Positions 27,932 to 36,732 of a DNA stretch of 38,261 nt are shown one piece after another; position 1 is the stretch's first letter; every line of letters begins with the position of its first letter. The translations under genes and the position numbers were made by a program. This DNA is from an uncultured bacterium. Its GTDB lineage: Bacteria > Fidelibacterota > Marinisomatia > Marinisomatales > UBA1611. Location of the stretch: positions 1 to 38,261 of the forward strand of contig CAJVZI010000011.1 in assembly GCA_913020665.1 (NCBI GenBank), written 5' to 3'. The notes beneath the pieces are model-generated. The model saw only the letters and a list, made by a program, of their open reading frames with translations, was not told the DNA's origin and searched no databases.

Positions 27932-28336
27932 TTAACGTCGATTTTTATTCACCCAATCAATAATATAATCTACAGTTGTTTGTACTGGAGTCCCGGGTCC
28001 AAATAATTTACCAACCCCTTTTGTTTCTAGGTCATCGATATCTTTCTTTGGAATAATACCACCACCTACAAGTAAAACATTATCTAAACCCTTTTCATGC
28101 ATTAGATCAAGTACATTAGTAAAAATTGTATTATGGGCATTATTCAAACTAGATAAAGCGATCACATCAGCATCTTCTTGTAATGCTGCAGAAACTATCA
28201 TTTCAGGAGTCTGGCGCAAACCTAGATAGATGACCTCCATGCCTGCATCCCTATAAGCTGCAGCTAGGACTTTTATTCCTCTGTCATGGCCATCTAAACC
28301 TGGCTTTGCCATAATGATTCTGATCTTACGTTTCAT
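27932..28336 (-). CDS. Stand-alone cobalamin (B12)-binding domain protein, methylmalonyl-CoA mutase C-terminal type
   Basis: 134 residues, a complete B12-binding Rossmann domain. The D-x-H-x-x-G motif is D15-G-H17-D-R-G20, with H17 the lower cobalt ligand, and G-G-G-I-I-P completes the fold. Such domains are the C-terminus or small subunit of methylmalonyl-CoA mutase-type enzymes, which rearrange acyl-CoA skeletons. No mutase catalytic subunit lies in the window, so it is either an orphan subunit whose partner is elsewhere or a B12-sensing protein. The gene begins 62 bases after dtd and is followed after one base by the TPR gene. Confidence 0.92.
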   Translation of the reverse strand: MKRKIRIIMAKPGLDGHDRGIKVLAAAYRDAGMEVIYLGLRQTPEMIVSAALQEDADVIALSSLNNAHNTIFTNVLDLMHEKGLDNVLLVGGGIIPKKDIDDLETKGVGKLFGPGTPVQTTVDYIIDWVNKNRR

Positions 28337-28398
28337 AGTTGGGTATACGGCTAATCTTGTTAATCACTTCATAATTTAGATTTAATAACAAAAAGATA

Positions 28399-28845
28399 CT
28401 ATTTATCATGACTTTGTAAAATAAATGTTACAGGGCCATCATTAATAAGCGAGACATCCATCATTTCTCCAAATTGACCAGATTGCATTGGCACACTCTC
28501 TTCCTCTAATCTTAATAAAAAGTAATCATATATAGCCTTCCCTTTTTCTGGTGTCTCAGCATTAATAAAACTTGGTCTCCTACCTTTTTTTGTGTCTCCG
28601 CAAAGAGTAAACTGGCTAATAACAAGTGCAGATCCTTTTACATCTTTAATAGACAGATTCATTTTATTATCACTATCATTGAACATTCGTAATGTTGAAA
28701 GTTTCTTTACCAAGTAGTCGGCGTCTTCTTTTGAATCATCTTTCTGGATACCTAAGAGTACAACCATCCCGTGGCCTATTTCACCCACAGTCTTATTCTT
28801 GATATCTACTTTTGCTTTACTGCATCTTTGGATAACAGATATCAT
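28399..28845 (-). CDS. dtd: D-aminoacyl-tRNA deacylase
   Basis: 148 residues, the usual length of about 145. It removes D-amino acids from tRNA as a quality-control step. The S-Q-F-T-L motif at 77-81 and the Gly-cis-Pro containing G-P-V-T at 137-140 mark the DTD active site. The N-terminus I-S-V-I-Q-R-C and the conserved K-K-G-R-R-P-S-F are also present. The gene lies three bases after dnaE, so it is co-transcribed with it. Confidence 0.96.
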   Translation of the reverse strand: MISVIQRCSKAKVDIKNKTVGEIGHGMVVLLGIQKDDSKEDADYLVKKLSTLRMFNDSDNKMNLSIKDVKGSALVISQFTLCGDTKKGRRPSFINAETPEKGKAIYDYFLLRLEEESVPMQSGQFGEMMDVSLINDGPVTFILQSHDK

Positions 28846-28848
28846 ATA

Positions 28849-31800
28849 TTATTCGATCCATACGCTATCTTTACCATATTTATTTCTCAGATTTTTAATG
28901 AACTGGCTGGCTGTTGAAACTTTTATATTATGTGCTAAAACCTTTAATGGGCGTGGAGATCCAGAATTTGGGAGATGAAACATTAATTTACAATCCCCCG
29001 GATTCTCTTTTGCAATATTCATTAATTCATCAACATCATCTGGCTTTATTTCCCCAGATGTGAATTTTATATTTAGAGATTGAGATAGGCTATCACGGAC
29101 ATTTTCAACTGAAATAATTTCATCTGCTAATATCTTCAAGTCAGTAAAATCTGAACCGTCTGATGGCTTACCCTTAACAAATACAACCTTTCCTTCATCA
29201 ATAAGGCGCCCATAGGATTGATAACAATCACTAAAAACAACGATTTCAGCGCGTCCTCCTAAGCAATCCATATCAAAAAAAGCCATCTCACGATTCCGCT
29301 TATCATACCGCCTGACTACTTTTGCAACCATACCACCTACGCAGATATTATCATTTTTTGATAAGGTTTGTCCTTCATCAAATGCAATTGTTGTAAACTC
29401 TTCTAAATCATCAGCGTGCTCTAATAATGGATGACCAGATATATAAAGACCCAAAACCTCCATTTCTTTTTCTAGCGATTCTTTTTCTGACCAATCTTCT
29501 AATTCTCTAAGAGTAGGAATTTTAATTAATGAACTTTCTTGATCGTTCAGGCCAAATAGATCCACTTGGTTCTTATCCTTCTCTGTTTGCATTTTTTGAC
29601 CATATTGGACTGCTTCATCAACTGCTTCATAATTTTGAGCTCTATTACCTTCGAGAGAATCTAGACTCCCAGAAGCGGTTAAACTTTCTAGAACTCTCTT
29701 ATTTACTTTTTGTTGGTCTACTCTGGAACAGAGATCGAAGATTGAACTATAGCTCCCATTATCAACCCTTTCCGAAATAATTGTTTCAAGAGCTTTGGAA
29801 CCAACATTTTTAATCGCGTTAAGCCCATAGGAAATAGTCTTCTCATCAATGGGTCTAAAATCTTCAAATGAAATATTGATGTCTGGAGTTTTTACTTCAA
29901 TCCCCATTTTTTTACATTCATTGATCAGTACAACTATACGATCAATAGAGGCCATCTCACTTGTAAGGTTAGCGCTCATAAACTCCGCAGGATAATGAAC
30001 CTTCAACCATGCAGTTTGATATGCCACATAGGCGTAGGCTGTTGAGTGACTTTTGTTAAAACCATATTGCGCAAATTTTTCAATTAAAGAAAAGATCTCC
30101 TCAGCTTTTTTATTCTTTATCCCTTTATTTTCTGCTCCTTTCACAAACTTAATAGCAAGGTCTTCCATTAAAGCTTTTATCTTTTTTCCCATCGCACGTC
30201 TCATAATATCTGCTTCAGCCAAAGTAAATCCTGCAATCTCATGTGCGATCTGCATTACCTGCTCTTGGTAAACAATAATACCATAGGTCTCCTTCAGGAT
30301 AGGCTCCATAAGTGGATGCGGATAGACAATTTTTTTCCTTCCATGCTTTCGTGAAATAAAGTCATCAATATTTTGCATCGGCCCCGGTCTGTATAACGCG
30401 TTCATAGCAATTAGATCTTCAATGACAGATGGTTTTAATTTTTTTAAATATTCTCTCATGCCAGATGATTCAAATTGAAAGACACCTATCGTGTGCCCCT
30501 TAGAGAATAGTTTATATACATCATTATTATTGAATTCTAGTTTTTCAAGATCTACTTCCTTACCCTTTTTCTCTATTAACTTGATCGTCTTATCAATCAC
30601 GGTAAGATTTCGAAGCCCCAAAAAATCCATTTTTAATAAGCCGAGATCCTCAAGACCTTTCATATCATACTGGCTAGTAATATCATCTGTTGAAGACTTA
30701 TAAAGAGGAACATAATCAGTAAGTTCACCGGGCGCAATAACTACCCCAGCTGCATGGATCGAAGCGTGTCGGTTCATTCCTTCAAGCACCTTAGAATGAT
30801 TCATTAACTCTTCATATTCGCCTTCGGCCATTTTTTGCAATTCTGGATTTTTTTCCAGTGCTTTTTCTAGAGTAATATTTAATTCATTTGGAATTGCTTT
30901 TGCTATCTTGTCTACATCTGAAAAAGAGTATCCCATGACCCTACCAACGTCTCGCACCACTTGTTTGGCTTTCATCTTACCAAAGGTTATTATCTGCGTA
31001 ACAGAGTTTTCACCATATTGGTCTTTAATATAATTGATCACCTCTCCTCTTCTCTCAATACAGAAATCAATATCAATATCTGGCATACTGATTCGATCAG
31101 GATTTAAAAAACGTTCGAAAAGCAAATTATGTTTAAGGGGGTCTATACTTGTTATTCCTAATGCATATGATACAATACTACCTGCTGCAGATCCTCTACC
31201 TGGACCAACAGGGATATTTGAATCCTTTGCGTATTTGACAAAGTCTGCAGTAATCAAAAAATATCCTGCAAATCCCATATTTTTGATTACTTTCAATTCA
31301 TGGTCTATACGACCTTTAATATCTGGGGATAGGTCACCATAAAGCGACAAAGCTCCCTCTTCAGTCAAAAGTTTTAAATACTCATCTACATCCTGAGTTG
31401 AGGAAGCACTAGGAATAGGAAAGTTTGGGAGATGTGATTCACCAATAGGTAGAGTTAGATCAATACTGTCTGCAATTTTTCTCGTATTCTCAATTGCCCC
31501 TGGGAAGTCTTTGAAGAGATGGTACATGTCATCTTGGCTCTTAAAATAAAATTCCGGGGTTGCGTACCTAAGACGATTTGGATCACTTCGTTCTTTTCCA
31601 GTACCCAAACATATATGTATATCATGAGCTTCCCAGTGATCTTGTTTTGCATAATGCGCGTCATTAGTGCAAACGAGTGGTAGACCTAATTCAGAAGAAA
31701 GCTTTTTCATATTTTGAATATTTGCTTCTTCTTCTGGAATCCCATGGTTTTGTATCTCTAAATAATATCGATCAGGAAATATCTCTGAAAACGAAAGAGC

Positions 31801-32283
31801 TGCATTTTTTGCTCCTTCATAATCGCCATTCAACATTCTTTCTGGCACTTCACCTTTTAAGCACGCAGACATACAAATTAAACCCTCACTATACTGGCGA
31901 AGGAGCTCCATGTCTATTCTAGGACGGTAGTAAAACCCCTCTAAGTATCCAGCTGTAACAAGTTTCATCAGATTTTTATAGCCAGTAAAATTTTGCGCTA
32001 AAAGAATGAGGTGATTATTTCCCCATCCTCCCCCTGGATGATGGTTTTTATCAAATCTTGAACCAGTTGCTACATATATCTCACATCCTATGATTGGCTT
32101 GATACCAGCATTTTTTGCATATTTATAGTATGGTACCACACTGAACATATTGCCATGTTCTGTCAAGGCAACGGAATCCATATTGAGATCATCAATCGTA
32201 TTGACCAATTGATCAATGCGCTGAGCTCCATCCAATAGACTATAATCAGAATGGTTATGTAAATGTACAAATTCAGAAGTCAT
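28849..32283 (-). CDS. dnaE: DNA polymerase III alpha subunit
   Basis: 1144 residues (E. coli 1160), the replicative DNA polymerase. The N-terminal PHP domain has H8 and H10 in H-L-H-N-H-S-D, an E-H-G-N-M loop near 42-46 and D208/H210, so its metal-site residues look largely kept. The polymerase active site has P-D-I-D-I-D-F with D402 and D404, matching E. coli D401 and D403, and K-M-D-F-L-G supplies the third Asp. G-P-G-R-G-S-A-A-G-S (360-369) is the primer-contact motif. A helix-hairpin-helix and an OB domain follow (around 800-1080). It is followed by dtd after three bases and preceded by the UbiA gene after two bases. Confidence 0.98.
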   Translation of the reverse strand: MTSEFVHLHNHSDYSLLDGAQRIDQLVNTIDDLNMDSVALTEHGNMFSVVPYYKYAKNAGIKPIIGCEIYVATGSRFDKNHHPGGGWGNNHLILLAQNFTGYKNLMKLVTAGYLEGFYYRPRIDMELLRQYSEGLICMSACLKGEVPERMLNGDYEGAKNAALSFSEIFPDRYYLEIQNHGIPEEEANIQNMKKLSSELGLPLVCTNDAHYAKQDHWEAHDIHICLGTGKERSDPNRLRYATPEFYFKSQDDMYHLFKDFPGAIENTRKIADSIDLTLPIGESHLPNFPIPSASSTQDVDEYLKLLTEEGALSLYGDLSPDIKGRIDHELKVIKNMGFAGYFLITADFVKYAKDSNIPVGPGRGSAAGSIVSYALGITSIDPLKHNLLFERFLNPDRISMPDIDIDFCIERRGEVINYIKDQYGENSVTQIITFGKMKAKQVVRDVGRVMGYSFSDVDKIAKAIPNELNITLEKALEKNPELQKMAEGEYEELMNHSKVLEGMNRHASIHAAGVVIAPGELTDYVPLYKSSTDDITSQYDMKGLEDLGLLKMDFLGLRNLTVIDKTIKLIEKKGKEVDLEKLEFNNNDVYKLFSKGHTIGVFQFESSGMREYLKKLKPSVIEDLIAMNALYRPGPMQNIDDFISRKHGRKKIVYPHPLMEPILKETYGIIVYQEQVMQIAHEIAGFTLAEADIMRRAMGKKIKALMEDLAIKFVKGAENKGIKNKKAEEIFSLIEKFAQYGFNKSHSTAYAYVAYQTAWLKVHYPAEFMSANLTSEMASIDRIVVLINECKKMGIEVKTPDINISFEDFRPIDEKTISYGLNAIKNVGSKALETIISERVDNGSYSSIFDLCSRVDQQKVNKRVLESLTASGSLDSLEGNRAQNYEAVDEAVQYGQKMQTEKDKNQVDLFGLNDQESSLIKIPTLRELEDWSEKESLEKEMEVLGLYISGHPLLEHADDLEEFTTIAFDEGQTLSKNDNICVGGMVAKVVRRYDKRNREMAFFDMDCLGGRAEIVVFSDCYQSYGRLIDEGKVVFVKGKPSDGSDFTDLKILADEIISVENVRDSLSQSLNIKFTSGEIKPDDVDELMNIAKENPGDCKLMFHLPNSGSPRPLKVLAHNIKVSTASQFIKNLRNKYGKDSVWIE

Positions 32284-32285
32284 TT

Positions 32286-33125
32286 TTATCTACCTGCGTA
32301 TATAGCAATTAGACCCATGAGGGTACTAAATTTTAAAATACGGGCCCCTTTTATTGCGGATGAAATTCCCGGATTATACAAGAATAAAAATACGACAATA
32401 GCCAGTGGAATCTCAACGCCTAGAATCAATAAAATTGCGTACCGTATACCATAAGTGCCATTGAAATAAGGTTGTATTGAACCAACTCCAATAAGTATTG
32501 ATAAAAAGATAGATAAATGTATAGACCTATCTAATCCAGCAACTATCGGGTAAGTCGATATCCCAACAAATCTATCCCCTTCAATATCAGCAATATCCTT
32601 AACCAATTCTCTAACCAGTGTAAGCCCAAAAGCTAGCCACATAGGTAGCCACATAGGCTCTATATTCCCATGAGCAGAGCCGCAAAATAAAAATGACATT
32701 CCAAGTATTAATGCTACTGTAATATTTCCAATAAGAGGTTTGGTTTTTAATAGGGTACTGTAAATCACCATAAGTGGAATAGCAATAATTATCCCTATCA
32801 TTTTTGCTGTGTCCGATAATTGCATACATAAAAATGCCCCAATACAGAATAAAACAAATGATATAATTAGAGCAGTATTAATTTTTACATGACCCGCTGG
32901 GATGGGCCTAGTTGGCCTGTTTATCAAATCAATTTTAAAATCCAAAGCATCATTTAGGGCATTTGCAGCAGCAGTGTAACACATAACAATGGCTGATATT
33001 AAAAGTGCGGTTTCCCATTCTATGTTATCTGTATTCAATATTGATGATCCAATCAACATTGCTAATCCACTTGTGATAATATTTAGAGGTCTTAAAAGTT
33101 TAATATAAAAGAAAAAAGTAGGCAT
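32286..33125 (-). CDS. UbiA-family prenyltransferase, geranylgeranylglycerol-phosphate geranylgeranyltransferase (DGGGP synthase)-like
   Basis: 279 residues with about eight or nine membrane helices. The two Mg/diphosphate motifs are N-D-A-L-D-F-K-I-D at 58-66 and D-I-A-D-I-E-G-D at 177-184, preceded by R-E-L-V-K. The N-R-P-x-R-P-I-P segment (69-76) follows the first motif. This wording, particularly R-E-x-V-K-D-I-x-D-I-E-G-D-R, matches DGGGP synthase-like members rather than UbiA (hydroxybenzoate) or MenA. DGGGP synthase adds the second prenyl ether chain in archaeal-type lipids, and FCB bacteria carry homologues. The substrate is inferred; a polyprenyl transfer to another acceptor is possible. 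The start ATG at 33125 gives a typical N-terminus ending in L-L-R-P-L-N. Confidence 0.85.
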   Translation of the reverse strand: MPTFFFYIKLLRPLNIITSGLAMLIGSSILNTDNIEWETALLISAIVMCYTAAANALNDALDFKIDLINRPTRPIPAGHVKINTALIISFVLFCIGAFLCMQLSDTAKMIGIIIAIPLMVIYSTLLKTKPLIGNITVALILGMSFLFCGSAHGNIEPMWLPMWLAFGLTLVRELVKDIADIEGDRFVGISTYPIVAGLDRSIHLSIFLSILIGVGSIQPYFNGTYGIRYAILLILGVEIPLAIVVFLFLYNPGISSAIKGARILKFSTLMGLIAIYAGR

Positions 33126-33171
33126 TCGTATTTACGAGCTCATATTATAGAGAAATTCATAAATAATAATT

Positions 33172-34026
33172 TTATAATTGTATAGCCATTACTCTATTAT
33201 CCCCATTATAGTCTTTAATGATCTCAATACTGCTATATCCTGAGTTTAAGAAAATATCGTGCACTTTTTGAGGATGGTTATCGAGCCCAACTTCAAAGAT
33301 CAAAAAAGAACTTTTATTTACTATTTTGGGTGCAATTTTTGCGAATCTCTTATAAAAAGATAACCCATCTTTATAGTCTGTTAGGGCTATTTTTGGCTCA
33401 AAATCAATTACATCCTTCATTAGTCCCGATAATTCTTTTTTTGAAATATATGGAGGGTTCGATATCACAAGATCAAACATACCTTGTGGTGATGAATTTA
33501 AAATATCCATTTCTAAAAAGCTGTTGTTCAATACATTTAGATGATTGGAATTCTTTTGCGCAACTGCAATTGCATTATAACAATTATCAAGACCCATCAC
33601 TAAAGAATCTGGTCTTTCCTTTGCCATGGTTATCGCAATACAACCCGATCCTGTTCCTATGTCCAATATCTTCGGAGATTTAACACCGCTTATTTTTTCC
33701 AAAGCAACATCTATTAATCTTTCTGTTTCTGGACGGGGAATAAGAACGTCTGGGGTAACAAAAAATTCTCTTCCATAAAAATCACATGATCCGGAAATGT
33801 ATTGGAGAGGTTCATTTTTAAGTCTTCTTTTAACCCAAGTTCGTAAAGTATCTAACTGAGATTGGGAAAGAGGCTCGTCATATCTCAGATAAAGATCTAA
33901 TCTATTACATTTTAATAAAGAACATAATAGCCATTCTATTTCTGCTCTAGGTTTGTCAAAAGATCGTTTTTTAAAAAATGATTCAGCCCACTGGATCAGG
34001 TCTATAACACGCCATGAACTTGCCAT
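33172..34026 (-). CDS. prmC: Peptide chain release factor N5-glutamine methyltransferase
   Basis: 284 residues. It methylates the glutamine of the release-factor GGQ motif, here on the RF1 encoded immediately upstream. The N-terminal helical domain (about 1-80) has the R-x-E-x-E-W-L-L pattern. I-P-R-P-E-T-E is at 97-103, the SAM motif L-D-I-G-T-G-S-G-C-I-A-I is at 121-132 and the catalytic N-P-P-Y is at 190-193. It is 48 bases after prfA. No Shine-Dalgarno-like sequence is seen before the ATG. Confidence 0.97.
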   Translation of the reverse strand: MASSWRVIDLIQWAESFFKKRSFDKPRAEIEWLLCSLLKCNRLDLYLRYDEPLSQSQLDTLRTWVKRRLKNEPLQYISGSCDFYGREFFVTPDVLIPRPETERLIDVALEKISGVKSPKILDIGTGSGCIAITMAKERPDSLVMGLDNCYNAIAVAQKNSNHLNVLNNSFLEMDILNSSPQGMFDLVISNPPYISKKELSGLMKDVIDFEPKIALTDYKDGLSFYKRFAKIAPKIVNKSSFLIFEVGLDNHPQKVHDIFLNSGYSSIEIIKDYNGDNRVMAIQL

Positions 34027-34074
34027 TAAGGAGAATATAATATATAGTTTAACAGCATAATGGAAGAAACCTAA

Positions 34075-35142
34075 TTAGGAGATCTCAGCTGCCATTAATT
34101 CCTGTTGTTCTGCAATCTTTAATTTTTCAATAAGTTCTGTAATATCCCCATCTAGTACTTCATTTAAACGATAAGAAGTAAAATTAATACGGTGATCAGT
34201 GACTCTTCCTTGTGGGAAGTTATATGTTCGTATCTTTGCAGATCGGTCTCCAGTTGAGACCAAACTTTTACGCTCGGCGGCACGTTCTGCAGCAGCTTTT
34301 TCCTGCTCCGCAGCCAACAATCTTGATTTTAATACTTTTAAGGCTGCTGCCCTATTTTTATGTTGAGATGATTCATCTTGACATGTAACCACTAAACCTG
34401 TAGGAATATGTGTGATCCGGATTGCAGACTCTGTTTTATTTACATGTTGTCCACCAGCGCCACTGGCTCGATATGTATCAATTTTTAAATCGCCTTCATT
34501 TACTTCAATATCTACATCTTCAGCTTCAGGGAGAACTGCAATTGTAGCTGCAGAGGTATGCACGCGCCCGCTTGTTTCTGTTTTGGGAACACGCTGGACC
34601 CGGTGCACGCCACTTTCATATTTTAACATCCCAAATGCGCCATTCCCTTGGATGGATACAATTGCTTCTTTAATCCCGCCAATCCCTGTATCAGAAGAAT
34701 CCATAACCTTATGGATCCAGTTATTTCGTTCAGCATATCGTATATAAATACGAAATAGGTCAGCAGCAAATAAAGCCGCTTCATCTCCACCCGTACCAGC
34801 CCTTATTTCCAAAATTAAATTTTTATCATCATTAGGGTCTGTTGGCAATAAAAGAATCTTTAATTTTTCTTCCAATGCAAGTTTTTCAGATTCTAGCTCT
34901 ACTATTTCATCCTGAGCAATCTGTTTTAATTCTTCGTCATCCCCTTCAAGAATTTCTATATCATCATCAATTTGATCTAAAATAGAAATATATACTTTAG
35001 CAGTATTTACTACTTCTTCCATCGACTTATGTTCTTTGGCAATTGCAGTTACTTTTTCTTGATCATTAAAAATATTGGGGTCTGTCATTTGCTCGGATAG
35101 ATGAGCATGCTTTTCAATGATAGCCTGAAGTTTTTCCTTCAA
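34075..35142 (-). CDS. prfA: Peptide chain release factor 1
   Basis: 355 residues (E. coli 360). It terminates translation at UAA and UAG. The GGQ is at 230-232 (G-A-G-G-Q-H-V-N), and the RF1 P-x-T recognition motif is P186-K-T188 in R-V-P-K-T-E, rather than the S-P-F of RF2. The N-terminal coiled region (about 1-100) is complete. The start is TTG 35140-35142, supported by GAGG at 35150-35153 seven bases upstream. The TTG overlaps the TGA that closes a short open frame upstream (see findings). The order L31-prfA-prmC is common in bacteria. Confidence 0.97.
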   Translation of the reverse strand: MKEKLQAIIEKHAHLSEQMTDPNIFNDQEKVTAIAKEHKSMEEVVNTAKVYISILDQIDDDIEILEGDDEELKQIAQDEIVELESEKLALEEKLKILLLPTDPNDDKNLILEIRAGTGGDEAALFAADLFRIYIRYAERNNWIHKVMDSSDTGIGGIKEAIVSIQGNGAFGMLKYESGVHRVQRVPKTETSGRVHTSAATIAVLPEAEDVDIEVNEGDLKIDTYRASGAGGQHVNKTESAIRITHIPTGLVVTCQDESSQHKNRAAALKVLKSRLLAAEQEKAAAERAAERKSLVSTGDRSAKIRTYNFPQGRVTDHRINFTSYRLNEVLDGDITELIEKLKIAEQQELMAAEIS

Positions 35143-35149
35143 TCTATTT

Positions 35150-35153
35150 CCTC
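35150..35153 (-). promoter_or_regulatory. Ribosome-binding site for the prfA TTG start
   Basis: GAGG on the reverse strand, seven bases before TTG 35140-35142. It supports a TTG start for release factor 1. Confidence 0.7.
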
Positions 35154-35268
35154 GGCAGTATATTCTTTCCCAATCATTTCTTTATATTTGTCAACAAAAG
35201 TTTCTTCTAAAAAAATAGCCCTTTTTGAGCTTACTCACTCTCAATAGAACCACATATAATAAGCTATT

Positions 35269-35517
35269 TTATTTACGTCCGTACTTTTGATTGAATTTTT
35301 CTATTCTTCCAGCTGTATCAACTAGATTTTGCTTGCCTGTAAAAAATGGATGTGACTTATTAGATATCTCAATTTTACACAATGGGTATTCTTTACCGTC
35401 ATCCCATTTTATTGTCTCTTTTGTTTCAACAGTTGATTTTGTTAAAAAAGCATAATCGCAAGATGTATCTTTAAAAACAACCAACCTATAATTATCCGGA
35501 TGGATATCTTTCTTCAT
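35269..35517 (-). CDS. rpmE2: Ribosomal protein L31, type B
   Basis: 82 residues, part of the large ribosomal subunit. It starts M-K-K-D-I-H-P and contains [24 protein letters not shown] and S-H-P-F-F-T-G-K-Q. These are the type B (YkgM/L31B) landmarks. It lacks the CxxC zinc ribbon of type A: its two cysteines, C20 and C47, are far apart. It has a good AGGAG site. It lies 12 bases after the aminotransferase gene, whose stop overlaps the A+T leader. Confidence 0.97.
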   Translation of the reverse strand: MKKDIHPDNYRLVVFKDTSCDYAFLTKSTVETKETIKWDDGKEYPLCKIEISNKSHPFFTGKQNLVDTAGRIEKFNQKYGRK

Positions 35518-35529
35518 ATTTTCTCCTAA

Positions 35530-36732
35530 TTAAGTAATGTTTTCCAAAGCAGAACGTATCCGCTCTATCCCTTTTTTAATGATACTGGTATTTGTGGCAT
35601 AAGAGAACCGTATATGTCCAGGAGCTCCAAAACCATCACCAGGCACAGTCACAACACTCGCAGTATGTAAAATGTGCTCTGAAATATCAAAAGTATCTTT
35701 CAAAATCTTTCCATTCACCGCTTTATTCAAAAAGTAACTAAAATCGGGAAAAGCATAAAATGCACCGCCTGGTGTTTGACATGTTACATTTGGAATATCA
35801 TTTAAAAGCTGTACAATTAAATCTCTTCTTTTTTTAAATGCTGTTTTCATCTCTTCAACACAGGTCTGATCACCACTTAACGCCTCTATACCTGCTTTTT
35901 GCCCAATTGAATTGGCACAAGATGTAGCTTGTCCTTGCAATTTAGACATCGCTTTTATGATTTCTCTTGGTCCTGCTGTATAGCCAATCCTCCAACCTGT
36001 CATAGCATATGTCTTTGATAAACTTAGGCATGTAACTACGGTAGCATTAATATTATAATTTCTATTCAAGTTTTCTGTGCTTATAAACTTTCCATCATAG
36101 ACCAGTCTCTCATAGCATTCATCAGAGATAATAGTCCAATCATTCTCTTTTGCAATTCTTAATAGTTTTAATATTGCTTCTTCTCCCCATACACCACCCG
36201 TAGGATTTGATGGGGAATTAATTATAATGCCCTTGATATTAGGATCCATCTTCGCTTGAATATCATCAAAATCAGGTTCAAAGTTGTGTTCTGGTATAGT
36301 ATCTACTAGCAATGGTTCAGCGTCTGCAAGTCGTACAAACTCAGGGAAAGACACCCAATACGGGCTTAATACAATAACCTTATCCCCAGCTCCAAAGAGC
36401 GCTTGACATGCGGTATAAAGACTTTGTTTTTCACCATTAGAAACCAGTATATCTTCTTTATCATAGGTTATTCCATTTTCCCTCTTAAGTTTTTCACAAA
36501 TTGCCTGTCTAAACTCAATCATTCCAGGGCCTGCTGTATATTTTGTATACCCTTGATCCATAGCGAGTTTTCCTGCACTAATAATATGTTCAGGAGTATT
36601 AAAGTCAGGCTCCCCAACTGAAAAGTTTATTACATCCAACCCCTCTGCACGCATTTCTGCTGCAATGGTTGCCATTTGTAAAGTAAAAGAAGGTTTGACC
36701 TTGTGAACACGGTCAGATAATTTATAGTTCAA
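35530..36732 (-). CDS. Class I/II pyridoxal-phosphate aminotransferase, aspartate aminotransferase (Ib) type
   Basis: 400 residues. It transfers amino groups, probably from aspartate to 2-oxoglutarate. The PLP lysine is K240 in S-L-S-K-T-Y-A-M-T-G-W-R-I-G. N-S-P-S-N-P-T-G-G (172-180) and S-D-E-C-Y-E (203-208) hold the PLP-pyridine contacts, and I-R-F-S-Y-A near 372 supplies the carboxylate-binding arginine. The N-terminus K-L-S-D-R-V-x-K-V-K-P-S is typical of subgroup Ib. The likely start is TTG 36730-36732, overlapping the TGA of the Cas6-like gene. No strong ribosome-binding site is seen, so translational coupling is likely. Substrate breadth (prephenate, tyrosine) cannot be excluded. Confidence 0.94.
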   Translation of the reverse strand: MNYKLSDRVHKVKPSFTLQMATIAAEMRAEGLDVINFSVGEPDFNTPEHIISAGKLAMDQGYTKYTAGPGMIEFRQAICEKLKRENGITYDKEDILVSNGEKQSLYTACQALFGAGDKVIVLSPYWVSFPEFVRLADAEPLLVDTIPEHNFEPDFDDIQAKMDPNIKGIIINSPSNPTGGVWGEEAILKLLRIAKENDWTIISDECYERLVYDGKFISTENLNRNYNINATVVTCLSLSKTYAMTGWRIGYTAGPREIIKAMSKLQGQATSCANSIGQKAGIEALSGDQTCVEEMKTAFKKRRDLIVQLLNDIPNVTCQTPGGAFYAFPDFSYFLNKAVNGKILKDTFDISEHILHTASVVTVPGDGFGAPGHIRFSYATNTSIIKKGIERIRSALENIT

